Under the pieces are notes generated by a model. It was not told the origin of the DNA. It ran no database searches and saw nothing but the letters and a program-made list of their open reading frames with translations. The position numbers were made by a program, and so were the translations under genes. Positions 14,644-21,075 of a stretch of DNA of 21,611 nt are shown piece after piece. This stretch comes from DTDX01 sp964608455 (GTDB taxonomy: Archaea > Thermoproteota > Bathyarchaeia > 40CM-2-53-6 > DTDX01): assembly GCA_964608455.1 (NCBI GenBank), contig CAZSNM010000020.1:1-21611 (forward strand), in the 5' to 3' direction. Position 1 is the first letter of the stretch; each line of letters starts with the position of its first letter.

Positions 14644-15036
14644 TTAATAAACATAAGCTAAAAGTTTTCCTCCAACTTTAAGCTCTTTCGCTTCCTTATT
14701 TGAAATTACACCTTTAGGTGTAGATAATATTAATATACCAACGTTTTCAGCAGGTAAATATCTTTTTTCCCATTCTTCTATTTCATCTTTTTTAATAGAA
14801 AAGCGGGGTTTTATAGCTCCACATTTGTTTATTCTACCTAAAAGTTGAACTTTAAATTTTCCTGTTCTACCATCATCAATATATTCGAATTCACCTATGT
14901 AACCGTTTTTTTGCATTACCCTAAGTGTTCTACCTATAAGTTTTGAAGCTGGCCAAATTATGCATTCTCTTTTTCGTCTTTCTTCATTATTATAGATTGT
15001 TACTAATGCATTTGCTAAAGGATCATTTAAAGCCAT
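14644..15036 (-). CDS. rps8: Ribosomal protein uS8
   Basis: Small-subunit 16S rRNA-binding assembly protein, 130 residues. It shows the archaeal uS8 pattern MALNDPLANALVTIYNNEER, the LRVMQKNGYIGEFEYIDDGR segment, and the C-terminal GILILSTPKGVISNKEA (S-T-x-x-G-V-x-x) with the ending GGKLLAYVY. The A of its ATG is the last base of the eS4 stop (TAATG), and GGAGGGA at the end of eS4 is its ribosome binding site, so translation is coupled. In the usual spc order uL5 and uS14 would stand between eS4 and uS8; both are absent here. Confidence 0.97.
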   Translation of the reverse strand: MALNDPLANALVTIYNNEERRKRECIIWPASKLIGRTLRVMQKNGYIGEFEYIDDGRTGKFKVQLLGRINKCGAIKPRFSIKKDEIEEWEKRYLPAENVGILILSTPKGVISNKEAKELKVGGKLLAYVY

Positions 15037-15809
15037 TAGGCTCCCTCCATTTTAATTAACTGAGGCTCTAAAAGTTTTATTAAAGGTTTTTCTTTTCCAA
15101 CAATAAATGCATAATTAAAGATTGTTTGAAATTTACCCATTGAATCCTCAAGAGACACTATAGCAGGTCTAGTTGCTGTTCCCTTGATTACATTAATTAC
15201 TTTTCCACATCGACCCATGTTCGCTCCTGAAGTTACTAATGCGCATGCTCCTTCTTCAAATTTAATATGGTTTAAAAGTTTTCCTTCTGGAATTTTCAAT
15301 TGAATACTATCTCCTACTTTATAAATGTCTTCAACTGGATTTTTCGGGTTTTCAACTTTAATTAAAAGATTTCTTCCATCATGCAAGTTTAATTGAATAT
15401 TTCCCTTTTTTACAGTAGTTTTATTTTCTATTTTGCAAAGTTTAAAGGCAGCTTCATCCTTTGAAATTTCAATTAAAGTTAAGCCTTTTCCGTAAACTGG
15501 TAAAATTCTAAATGGTGTTTCTACACCTTCAATTTCAATTACATCCATTAATCCAACTGAATATTTTTTATCTTTTCTAACTTTTCCATCAACTTTAATT
15601 TTTCCTTGAGAAAGAATTATTTTAGCTTCCCTAGCTGTTTTAGCATAACCTAAAATATCTCTAACAATTAAAAGCAATGGGATGCTTTCATAAATTGGAT
15701 GTGGCCCAGGACTAGGCTTAACAGTCCATGTTTTTTCTTTAACAGGAATAGGCCAAAATGGTGGAGCTTTAAACCTTTTTAAATGTTTTGAGCCGCCTTT
15801 TTTACCCAT
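15036..15809 (-). CDS. rps4e: Ribosomal protein eS4
   Basis: Archaeal/eukaryotic-specific small-subunit protein, 257 residues, normal length. It begins MGKKGGSKHLKRFKAPPFWP. The S4 RNA-binding domain spans about 40-105 (REAKIILSQGKIKVDGKVRK), the central eS4 domain follows, and a KOW-like segment stands near 170-205 (GACALVTSGANMGRCGKVIN). It lies 16 bases after uL24, keeping the order uL24-eS4 of archaeal spc clusters, and its stop codon overlaps the uS8 start. Confidence 0.97.
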   Translation of the reverse strand: MGKKGGSKHLKRFKAPPFWPIPVKEKTWTVKPSPGPHPIYESIPLLLIVRDILGYAKTAREAKIILSQGKIKVDGKVRKDKKYSVGLMDVIEIEGVETPFRILPVYGKGLTLIEISKDEAAFKLCKIENKTTVKKGNIQLNLHDGRNLLIKVENPKNPVEDIYKVGDSIQLKIPEGKLLNHIKFEEGACALVTSGANMGRCGKVINVIKGTATRPAIVSLEDSMGKFQTIFNYAFIVGKEKPLIKLLEPQLIKMEGA

Positions 15810-15825
15810 TTTAACTTCCCTTTTT

Positions 15826-16191
15826 TCAAGCTTTCTTTTTTTCTAGAGATTCAACTCTCCATTTATCATCTAAATTTAACCCTATAATCATTACTTTTGA
15901 AGGGTGAATAGGAACTTTAACTGTTGAACCTGAAGTTTTTTCCCTAGTTACATTATCGATGTAAATTCTAATTTTTTTTAGGTCTACTTCAGAAACTTTT
16001 CCCTCAACCCCTGCATAATCGCCCCTCATAATTTTTACTGTATCTCCTTTTCTTACTGGAAGCGTTTTAACACCATATTTTTCTCTTAACTCTTTGGATA
16101 AACGTGCTGAAAGAAATTTTCGCCTTAAATGCATAGGTGCATTATAAAAAAGTTTTCTTTGAATAGAAGGTTTTGAAGATATTGTTTTCAT
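15826..16191 (-). CDS. rpl24: Ribosomal protein uL24
   Basis: Large-subunit assembly initiator, 121 residues. The KOW motif is VRKGDTVKIMRGDYAGVEG (about residues 46-64). The N-terminal part (YNAPMHLRRKFLSARLSKEL) is the archaeal/eukaryotic form, and VPIHPSKVMIIGLNLDDKW the usual end. AGGTGA stands 6 bases before the ATG. It follows uL23 after only 13 bases, although uL2, uS19, uL22, uS3, uL29, uS17 and uL14 usually separate these two genes. Confidence 0.97.
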   Translation of the reverse strand: MKTISSKPSIQRKLFYNAPMHLRRKFLSARLSKELREKYGVKTLPVRKGDTVKIMRGDYAGVEGKVSEVDLKKIRIYIDNVTREKTSGSTVKVPIHPSKVMIIGLNLDDKWRVESLEKKKA

Positions 16192-16204
16192 TTAATTCAC
16201 CTTT

Positions 16205-16471
16205 TTATAGGATTCCAAGCTTAATAGCTAAATCTGAAGCTTTAAATTCTGGTTTAAGCTTAACATAAGCTTTCTTTTTTCCATCCATGGTTATGCACGT
16301 ATTTACTTTTTCCACTTTAACATTATATAGTTTTTCAATAGCTTCTTTAATCTCCTTCTTGTTAGCTTTAATATCGACAATAAAAGTTAATTTATTTTCA
16401 GTTTCAATTAAGGAAACGGTATCTTCAGTAATTAATGGATAAAGAATTAAATCTAAAGGTTTTTTAGCCAT
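16205..16471 (-). CDS. rpl23: Ribosomal protein uL23
   Basis: Large-subunit protein at the exit tunnel and docking site for SRP and NAC; NAC is also encoded in this window. The 88 residues are the short archaeal form: ILYPLITEDTVSLIETENKL, IKANKKEIKEAIEKLYNVKVEKVNT split by the usual turn, and KKAYVKL near the end. The gene overlaps the end of uL4 by 8 bases, and GAGGGTGC in uL4 is its ribosome binding site. Confidence 0.96.
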   Translation of the reverse strand: MAKKPLDLILYPLITEDTVSLIETENKLTFIVDIKANKKEIKEAIEKLYNVKVEKVNTCITMDGKKKAYVKLKPEFKASDLAIKLGIL

Positions 16472-17264
16472 TTAAAGCACCCTCAGATAAAGCTTTAATT
16501 GCAGATTCAACCCATATTGTTAATCTTCCAGGGTGAGTGCCTGGAGCTAAATGTTCAGGATTTAAATTTTTTAATTCAACAACCGTTACACCTGGAATGT
16601 TTCTTGCAGCTTTTTTAACACCATTATCATTTATAATAACAAGTAATGGACCAACCCTCATTTTTTTTCTTCTACCACGTTTTTTACCTTTTCCAGCACG
16701 AATCTTAATTGTTGATGAAACTCTTTTAACATCATCCCAAACTCCAAGCTTCTTAAAAATTTGAACAATTTTAGATGTTTTATCAATATTTTGAATTTCA
16801 TCAGAAACAACTAAGGGAAAAGTTTTTGTTAAATCAAATTTATGTCCTCTTTTGGAAACTAACTCTTTAATAGCTGTTGCAGCTATAGCTGATTTTAAAG
16901 CTAAAAGCTTTTCCTTTTTGTTTATTTTCTTTTTAATCTTTTTTTCTGGTGTAGGTGGAAATGCAAGTCTTCCTCCAACAGTGTTTGGAGCAAAAGCAGC
17001 TTGCCTAGCTTTAGGATAATTTTCTCCTTTAACCCTTGGAACCCTAGAAAGTCCATAGCCAACTCCAAGCGATTCAGCTGTTGTTCTTTTACCAGCCATC
17101 GGATCTCTTCCTTTAGGTTGAAAACTATGAGATTGAATAGCTATAACTGCTTTTTTAATTAAATCAAATCTTACTGGTGTTAGAAAAACTTGAGGAACTT
17201 CAATCTCTCCCTTTTCATTTCCTTCAAGATCATAAACTTTAGTTTTTAATGATTGAATTAACAT
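16464..17264 (-). CDS. rpl4: Ribosomal protein uL4
   Basis: Large-subunit protein lining the exit tunnel, 266 residues, archaeal/eukaryotic type. The basic tunnel loop is visible (RDPMAGKRTTAESLGVGYGL, then RVPRVKGENYPKARQAAFAP). The second half includes KIRAGKGKKRGRRKKMRVGP and the ending NLNPEHLAPGTHPGRLTIW. AGGTGAT at the end of uL3 is its ribosome binding site, 7 bases before the ATG. It lies between uL3 and uL23 in the canonical order. Confidence 0.97.
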   Translation of the reverse strand: MLIQSLKTKVYDLEGNEKGEIEVPQVFLTPVRFDLIKKAVIAIQSHSFQPKGRDPMAGKRTTAESLGVGYGLSRVPRVKGENYPKARQAAFAPNTVGGRLAFPPTPEKKIKKKINKKEKLLALKSAIAATAIKELVSKRGHKFDLTKTFPLVVSDEIQNIDKTSKIVQIFKKLGVWDDVKRVSSTIKIRAGKGKKRGRRKKMRVGPLLVIINDNGVKKAARNIPGVTVVELKNLNPEHLAPGTHPGRLTIWVESAIKALSEGALNG

Positions 17265-17268
17265 TTAA

Positions 17269-18276
17269 TTAATCACCTTGCTTAGATTCTAAATCAACAT
17301 ATTCTATTTTAGGTGGTTCAGCTGGAAGATTTTTAGCTCTAACTCCATAACGTAAAACAATTAATCTTTTTGATGGACCTGGAACTGAACCTTTAAGCAT
17401 TATATACTCTGTATTTACTACTCCATATCTTAAAAAACCACCTTTGGGAGTTATTTCTTTTCCATCACGCCCTATTTTTAAAATTTGCTTGTTATATTCT
17501 GTTCTTTGATGAAATCCCATTTGACCAGCTCTTGGAACAGTTCTCATTACATAATGCGGATGCCAGGGCCCAATGGATCCTACACCTCTAACGGTTTTTC
17601 TAGATTTATGATGTAAACGTGCAACTCCAAATCTTTTAATTGGTCCTTGAAAACCTTTTCCTTTAGTTATAGCAATTACATCAATCCATTGTCCTTCCTT
17701 AAGTATGTCTGAAGCTTTAATTTCTTTACCAAGATTTTTTTTAGCCCATTCCAACTGCTCTTTAATGGAGCCTCCATCAATTTTAACTTCTAAAAGCTCA
17801 GGTTTTTTTCTTCCCTTTTTAACTAAACGAGGTTGGGTAGCTAAAAGAACTCTAACTTCAGCAATTTTATCTATAGAAGAGAATATTTTTTCAAGTTGTT
17901 TTTCTGTATTAAATTTTTCAGGCAAAGGAATTAAACGTTCAAAATCTTTTGGAGGTTTTTCCATCCATGCCTCAGATAAGGTTTTAAGCCCTTTAGGAGT
18001 TTTTTCATAAACTCTTATTCCTGTAACAAGCATTGGTGGAGCCTCTATAATGGTTACTGGAATAGCTATTTCTTTACCATAAGTTAAAGAACCCTTTACA
18101 TTATCTATTGCGATTACATGAGTCATTCCGGCTTTATAACCTGCGAAAGCTAATGGGGTAGGGGGACCTTCAATTTTAGGCCAATATCCTATTTTTCCAA
18201 TCCAGCTTGAAGCTCTGGCTCTAGGGGTAAACGCTAGTGAACCTCTTCTAGGTGCACTCCATTTTTTTCTTCCCAA
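17269..18276 (-). CDS. rpl3: Ribosomal protein uL3
   Basis: Large-subunit protein reaching to the peptidyl transferase centre, 335 residues. It starts at a TTG, giving MGRKKWSAPRRGSLAFTPRA, with GGAAGGTTGA about 8 bases upstream. Landmarks are PLAFAGYKAGMTHVIAIDN, the VIAITKGKGFQGPIKRFGVA stretch, and VRGVGSIGPWHPHYVMRTVP with RAGQMGFHQRTEYNKQ, the loop and histidine region near the active centre. It follows eS19 after 19 bases, an unusual neighbour for the head of the S10 cluster. Confidence 0.97.
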   Translation of the reverse strand: MGRKKWSAPRRGSLAFTPRARASSWIGKIGYWPKIEGPPTPLAFAGYKAGMTHVIAIDNVKGSLTYGKEIAIPVTIIEAPPMLVTGIRVYEKTPKGLKTLSEAWMEKPPKDFERLIPLPEKFNTEKQLEKIFSSIDKIAEVRVLLATQPRLVKKGRKKPELLEVKIDGGSIKEQLEWAKKNLGKEIKASDILKEGQWIDVIAITKGKGFQGPIKRFGVARLHHKSRKTVRGVGSIGPWHPHYVMRTVPRAGQMGFHQRTEYNKQILKIGRDGKEITPKGGFLRYGVVNTEYIMLKGSVPGPSKRLIVLRYGVRAKNLPAEPPKIEYVDLESKQGD

Positions 18277-18295
18277 AATTTTTCAACCTTCCTTT

Positions 18296-18730
18296 TTAAT
18301 CAGTTTTAAGCTCTTTCAAGATTTCAGCTGCTATTTTATCAAGTAGTTTAATCCCTTCTTTAGAGAGTTTTCGACCTTTTTTATCAATTTTTTCAACTAA
18401 CCCTGCTTTTTCTAATTGTTGAAGAGGTTTTCTAATAGCTGATCCTCCAGCTTTTCTAGAATGCTCTATAGATCTACCTTTACGTTTTCTTCCACCGTAT
18501 TTACCTCTAAGCCTTGAAACCCCTAAAGGACCATGAATATAAAGTTTTCTAAGAAGAGAGGCACAGCGAATATACCACCAATCAGGGTTTTGTGGAGGCC
18601 TTTCTCTATGAGAGCCTGTTTTCGCTACTAGACTCCAAGCTGGGGGAGAGACCTCTTCAATATTCTCCTTTAAATATTTTGCAACCCTGCTTATAAGTAT
18701 ATCAGCAGGAACATCATATGCTGTAGGCAT
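18296..18730 (-). CDS. rps19e: Ribosomal protein eS19
   Basis: Archaeal/eukaryotic-specific small-subunit head protein, 144 residues. It begins MPTAYDVPADILISRVAKYL and contains PPQNPDWWYIRCASLLRKLY and GPLGVSRLRGKYGGRKRKG, both diagnostic. A winged-helix region with IRKPLQQLEKAGLVEKIDKK follows. GAGGAT lies about 9 bases before the ATG. In many archaea eS19 belongs with PDCD5, eL39, eL31 and eIF6 genes; here it leads a uL3-uL4 operon. Its promoter must lie in the 120-base gap upstream. Confidence 0.97.
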   Translation of the reverse strand: MPTAYDVPADILISRVAKYLKENIEEVSPPAWSLVAKTGSHRERPPQNPDWWYIRCASLLRKLYIHGPLGVSRLRGKYGGRKRKGRSIEHSRKAGGSAIRKPLQQLEKAGLVEKIDKKGRKLSKEGIKLLDKIAAEILKELKTD

Positions 18731-18769
18731 TTTTATTTATCCTCGCGCATTAAAACAAAATTAATTTAA

Positions 18770-18782
18770 TAATTTAAATACT
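18770..18782 (-). promoter_or_regulatory. TATA box of the ribosomal operon
   Basis: The minus strand reads AGTATTTAAATTA about 40-52 bases before the eS19 start, preceded by purine-rich GAGAAA as a possible BRE. It is the only good TATA candidate between the upstream stem-loop and eS19, so it probably drives the whole eight-gene ribosomal operon. Confidence 0.45.
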
Positions 18783-18802
18783 TTTCTCTTATTGCTTTGT
18801 TG

Positions 18803-18850
18803 AAAAATGCTTTATAATGTTGAAGATAAAGCTTTCGGAAAAGCATTTTT
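18803..18850 (-). terminator. Stem-loop downstream of the 39-residue gene
   Basis: AAAAATGCTT (18803-18812) and AAGCATTTTT (18841-18850) are exact 10-base complements separated by 28 bases. On the minus strand the second arm begins right at the stop codon of the small basic gene, and the structure ends in a run of T. It may end the radical SAM/small-protein transcript ahead of the ribosomal operon promoter. The long loop leaves room for another role. Confidence 0.4.
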
Positions 18851-18969
18851 TAAACTTTATATTTTAATGGTGAAGCTTTTCTATATGGTCCCCTTTTTCT
18901 TTTTCTAGCCTTTTTTCTAGCTTCAGCTTTAGTTATTAACTCATCCTCTAAACGAAAGTTTTCATTCAT
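18850..18969 (-). CDS. Small highly basic protein, 39 residues, unknown function
   Basis: The ATG at 18969 follows GGAG by 9 bases and lies 5 bases after the stop of the radical SAM gene; the stop is TAA at 18850-18852. The protein begins with an acidic stretch (MNENFRLEDELI) and then has a strongly basic run, KAEARKKARKRKRGPYRKA, ending SPLKYKV. It has no cysteines and no membrane segment. The composition suggests contact with RNA, perhaps with the ribosome, in keeping with the ribosomal genes next to it, but it does not match eL39, eS30 or eL41 as I know them. Ribosome binding site, spacing and base composition support a real gene. Confidence 0.6.
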   Translation of the reverse strand: MNENFRLEDELITKAEARKKARKRKRGPYRKASPLKYKV

Positions 18970-18974
18970 TTTAG

Positions 18975-19976
18975 TTAACTCCAGATTCCATTTATTTCAG
19001 CTCCGCAAAAAGAGCATTTATCACCTTTAAGGTTATACTCTAAAATTTCATAACCATACCTTTGAATAAGAAGTTTTCCGCATGATGGACAATAAGTGTT
19101 TTCTCCAGGATCCCCTGGAACGTTTCCTATATAAATGTATTTTAAACCTGTTTTTAATCCGATTTCTCTAGCTTTTCTTAATGTTGCTACTGGTGTGCGG
19201 TTTAAATGGGAAAGCTTATACATTGGATAAAATTGAGTTACATGCCAAGGTGTTTCAGGACCGACTTCATCTCGAATAAACTCAGCTATTTTACGCAATT
19301 CTTCTTCAGAATCATTCATTCCAGGAATAATTAATGTTGTAAGTTCAATCCAAATTCCAAATTGTTTATAAAGTTTTATCGCATCTAAAACGGGATTTAA
19401 ATGAGCCCCGCAGTTTTTTAAATAAAATTCCTCCTTAAAACTTTTTAAATCTATGTTTGCAGCATCAAGATAGGGTTTAATTTCCCTTAAAGCCTCCTCA
19501 GTTATATAGCCATTTGTTACAAAAACATTTTTTATCCCATTTTCATGAGCTAATTTAGCTGTTTCATAAGCAAACTCAAAAAATATTGTTGGTTCAGTAT
19601 AAGTGTACGCTATGCTTTTGCATTTAAATCTTTTAGCTTCAAAAACAATTTCTTCAGGTGTAGCATCTTCACCTAAAATAATTTTTTGCTCTCTTGGAAG
19701 CTGAGAAATTTCATAATTCTGGCAGTTTAAGCATCTAAAGTTGCATCCTACGGTAGCTATAGAGTAAGCTTCAGTTCCAGGATAAAAATGAAATAAAGGT
19801 TTTTTCTCTATTGGATCAACAGCTTTAGCAATAAGCTTTCCATAAACTAAAGAATAAAGGGTTCCATCTTTATTCTCTCTCACAGCACAAATTCCCTTTT
19901 TAAAATTTGGAATTACGCATCTATGAGGGCAAAGGTTGCATTTCACTTTATTTTCATTCAATTTTTCATAAAACAT
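18975..19976 (-). CDS. amrS: AmmeMemoRadiSam-type radical SAM enzyme
   Basis: Radical SAM protein related to pyruvate-formate-lyase activating enzymes, of the family that occurs with AMMECR1 and Memo proteins; its reaction is not established. With the start at MFYEKLNENK it has 333 residues. The N-terminal metal site is C13-x2-C16, C20 and C30. The 4Fe-4S/SAM motif is C78-x3-C82-x2-C85 (VGCNFRCLNCQNYE), followed by AYTYTEPTIFFEF. At the C-terminus a zinc ribbon has C-P-S-C and C-S-F-C. An open frame of 29 more residues upstream is hydrophobic and unlike the family, so it was not used. A TTG four codons upstream with GGGG before it is an alternative start. AMMECR1 and Memo are not in this window. 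Confidence 0.88.
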   Translation of the reverse strand: MFYEKLNENKVKCNLCPHRCVIPNFKKGICAVRENKDGTLYSLVYGKLIAKAVDPIEKKPLFHFYPGTEAYSIATVGCNFRCLNCQNYEISQLPREQKIILGEDATPEEIVFEAKRFKCKSIAYTYTEPTIFFEFAYETAKLAHENGIKNVFVTNGYITEEALREIKPYLDAANIDLKSFKEEFYLKNCGAHLNPVLDAIKLYKQFGIWIELTTLIIPGMNDSEEELRKIAEFIRDEVGPETPWHVTQFYPMYKLSHLNRTPVATLRKAREIGLKTGLKYIYIGNVPGDPGENTYCPSCGKLLIQRYGYEILEYNLKGDKCSFCGAEINGIWS

Positions 19977-20109
19977 AGCTTCTTTCAAATAAAACCCCAA
20001 TACAATTAATAAGAAAACTTGGGAATAAACATTTTCTTTTGTATAAAGCAGAAAATTTAGCAAATTTATTTAAAGTTACATGCTTTTCTAGAAGAAAAAT
20101 GAAATTTAA

Positions 20110-20125
20110 TTATTAAAAAAATAAA
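20110..20125 (-). terminator. Oligo-U tract after mtrH
   Basis: About 12-25 bases past the mtrH stop the minus strand runs through CTTTATTTTTTTAATA, a T-rich tract of the kind that ends archaeal transcripts without a stem. The 160 bases between mtrH and the radical SAM start hold nothing else I can recognise. Confidence 0.35.
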
Positions 20126-20137
20126 GAATTCAAATTT

Positions 20138-21046
20138 TTATTTTCTAAATACCCTTGAGATTGGATGAACTTTGCTTTCAGGTTTTATTTTGAATTCTTG
20201 ATTCATAGCATAAGATACATAAGCATCAGCTATAGCCATCATTTCATAAGCTTCTGAAGCATTTTTTATTGGTCCATATAAAGCAAAGTTAGCTCCTAAA
20301 ACTATTGGAAAAATGTTTGCTACTGTCGTTGCGATTAATTTAACGTTAGGTTCAAGCTTTTTTATTTGTCGCCAACGATCTACAGCGTTATGCGCACCGC
20401 ATCCTGCTGGGTACCCATACTTTTCTTTTTCAAGATAAATGGCTTTAGCGCATACTCCTGGATCAGGTATATCAATTATTGTTGTATCAATTAGGAATTG
20501 TTGAATACCAGCTTCTTTAGCTATTTTCAATAAGGATTCAAGAGCTTCCATTCTTCCTTGAAGTGTAGGATTCTTCGAGTTTAAGGTTAGTAAAATAGCT
20601 GTTTTTATTCCAGATTCCTTTATAGCCTCAAGTTCCTCCTTTTTAATTTCAGGAGTTATCGAATTGTATATTGCTCTATCAATAACGCCTATTTCAGCTG
20701 CGTGCTTTAAACCAGCTATTCTAACAGCTTCAGTTGTTCCATCAATAAGAAAAGGCGAATCAACAGTTTCAACGATAAAATCTATATATTTAACTAAAGC
20801 GTTTGGAAAGGATCCTACCACATCTATAATTCTTGGGTTTCCGAATCTATCGCTTAATTCAGCTTCAGCATTTAACAATTTTTCAGCTTCACTTTTATTG
20901 AAGATCCCTTCCTTTTGATCTTCAACAATTTTATCTCCATGATAAAATATGCTTCCAATCATAACAGTTGGATATTGCCCTGGTTGACCACCTATTTTAA
21001 CACCTTTAATATCATATACTTGTTGTTGAGCGGAGAATTTAAACAA
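20138..21046 (-). CDS. mtrH: MtrH-family methyltransferase (methyl-corrinoid : tetrahydropterin)
   Basis: TIM-barrel methyltransferase related to subunit H of the Mtr complex, which passes methyl groups between a corrinoid and tetrahydromethanopterin. The TTG at 21046 is the likely start. It gives MFKFSAQQQVYDIKGVKIGG, close to other MtrH starts, and lies 5-6 bases after GAGGTGA; an in-frame GTG three codons upstream is part of that site. The 302 residues contain PTVMIGSIFYHGDKIV, DVVGSFPNALVKYIDFIVE, SPFLIDGTTEAVRIAGLKHA and PAGCGAHNAVDRWR. Upstream, 29 bases away, is a corrinoid protein gene. No other Mtr subunits (A-G) are nearby, so this is a soluble MtrH/corrinoid pair rather than the membrane complex. 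Confidence 0.93.
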   Translation of the reverse strand: MFKFSAQQQVYDIKGVKIGGQPGQYPTVMIGSIFYHGDKIVEDQKEGIFNKSEAEKLLNAEAELSDRFGNPRIIDVVGSFPNALVKYIDFIVETVDSPFLIDGTTEAVRIAGLKHAAEIGVIDRAIYNSITPEIKKEELEAIKESGIKTAILLTLNSKNPTLQGRMEALESLLKIAKEAGIQQFLIDTTIIDIPDPGVCAKAIYLEKEKYGYPAGCGAHNAVDRWRQIKKLEPNVKLIATTVANIFPIVLGANFALYGPIKNASEAYEMMAIADAYVSYAMNQEFKIKPESKVHPISRVFRK

Positions 21047-21075
21047 TTTTTTCACCTCTTTAAAAAATAGGGAGT

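Noticed and set aside
16537..18010. Plus-strand frames opposite uL4 and uL3
   Set aside because: Both sit entirely opposite firmly identified ribosomal genes and show no independent signals.
19977..20063. Hydrophobic N-terminal extension of the radical SAM enzyme as a signal or membrane anchor
   Set aside because: The family is cytosolic and homologues start near MFYEKL; the extra stretch is A/T-rich intergenic sequence that happens to be open.
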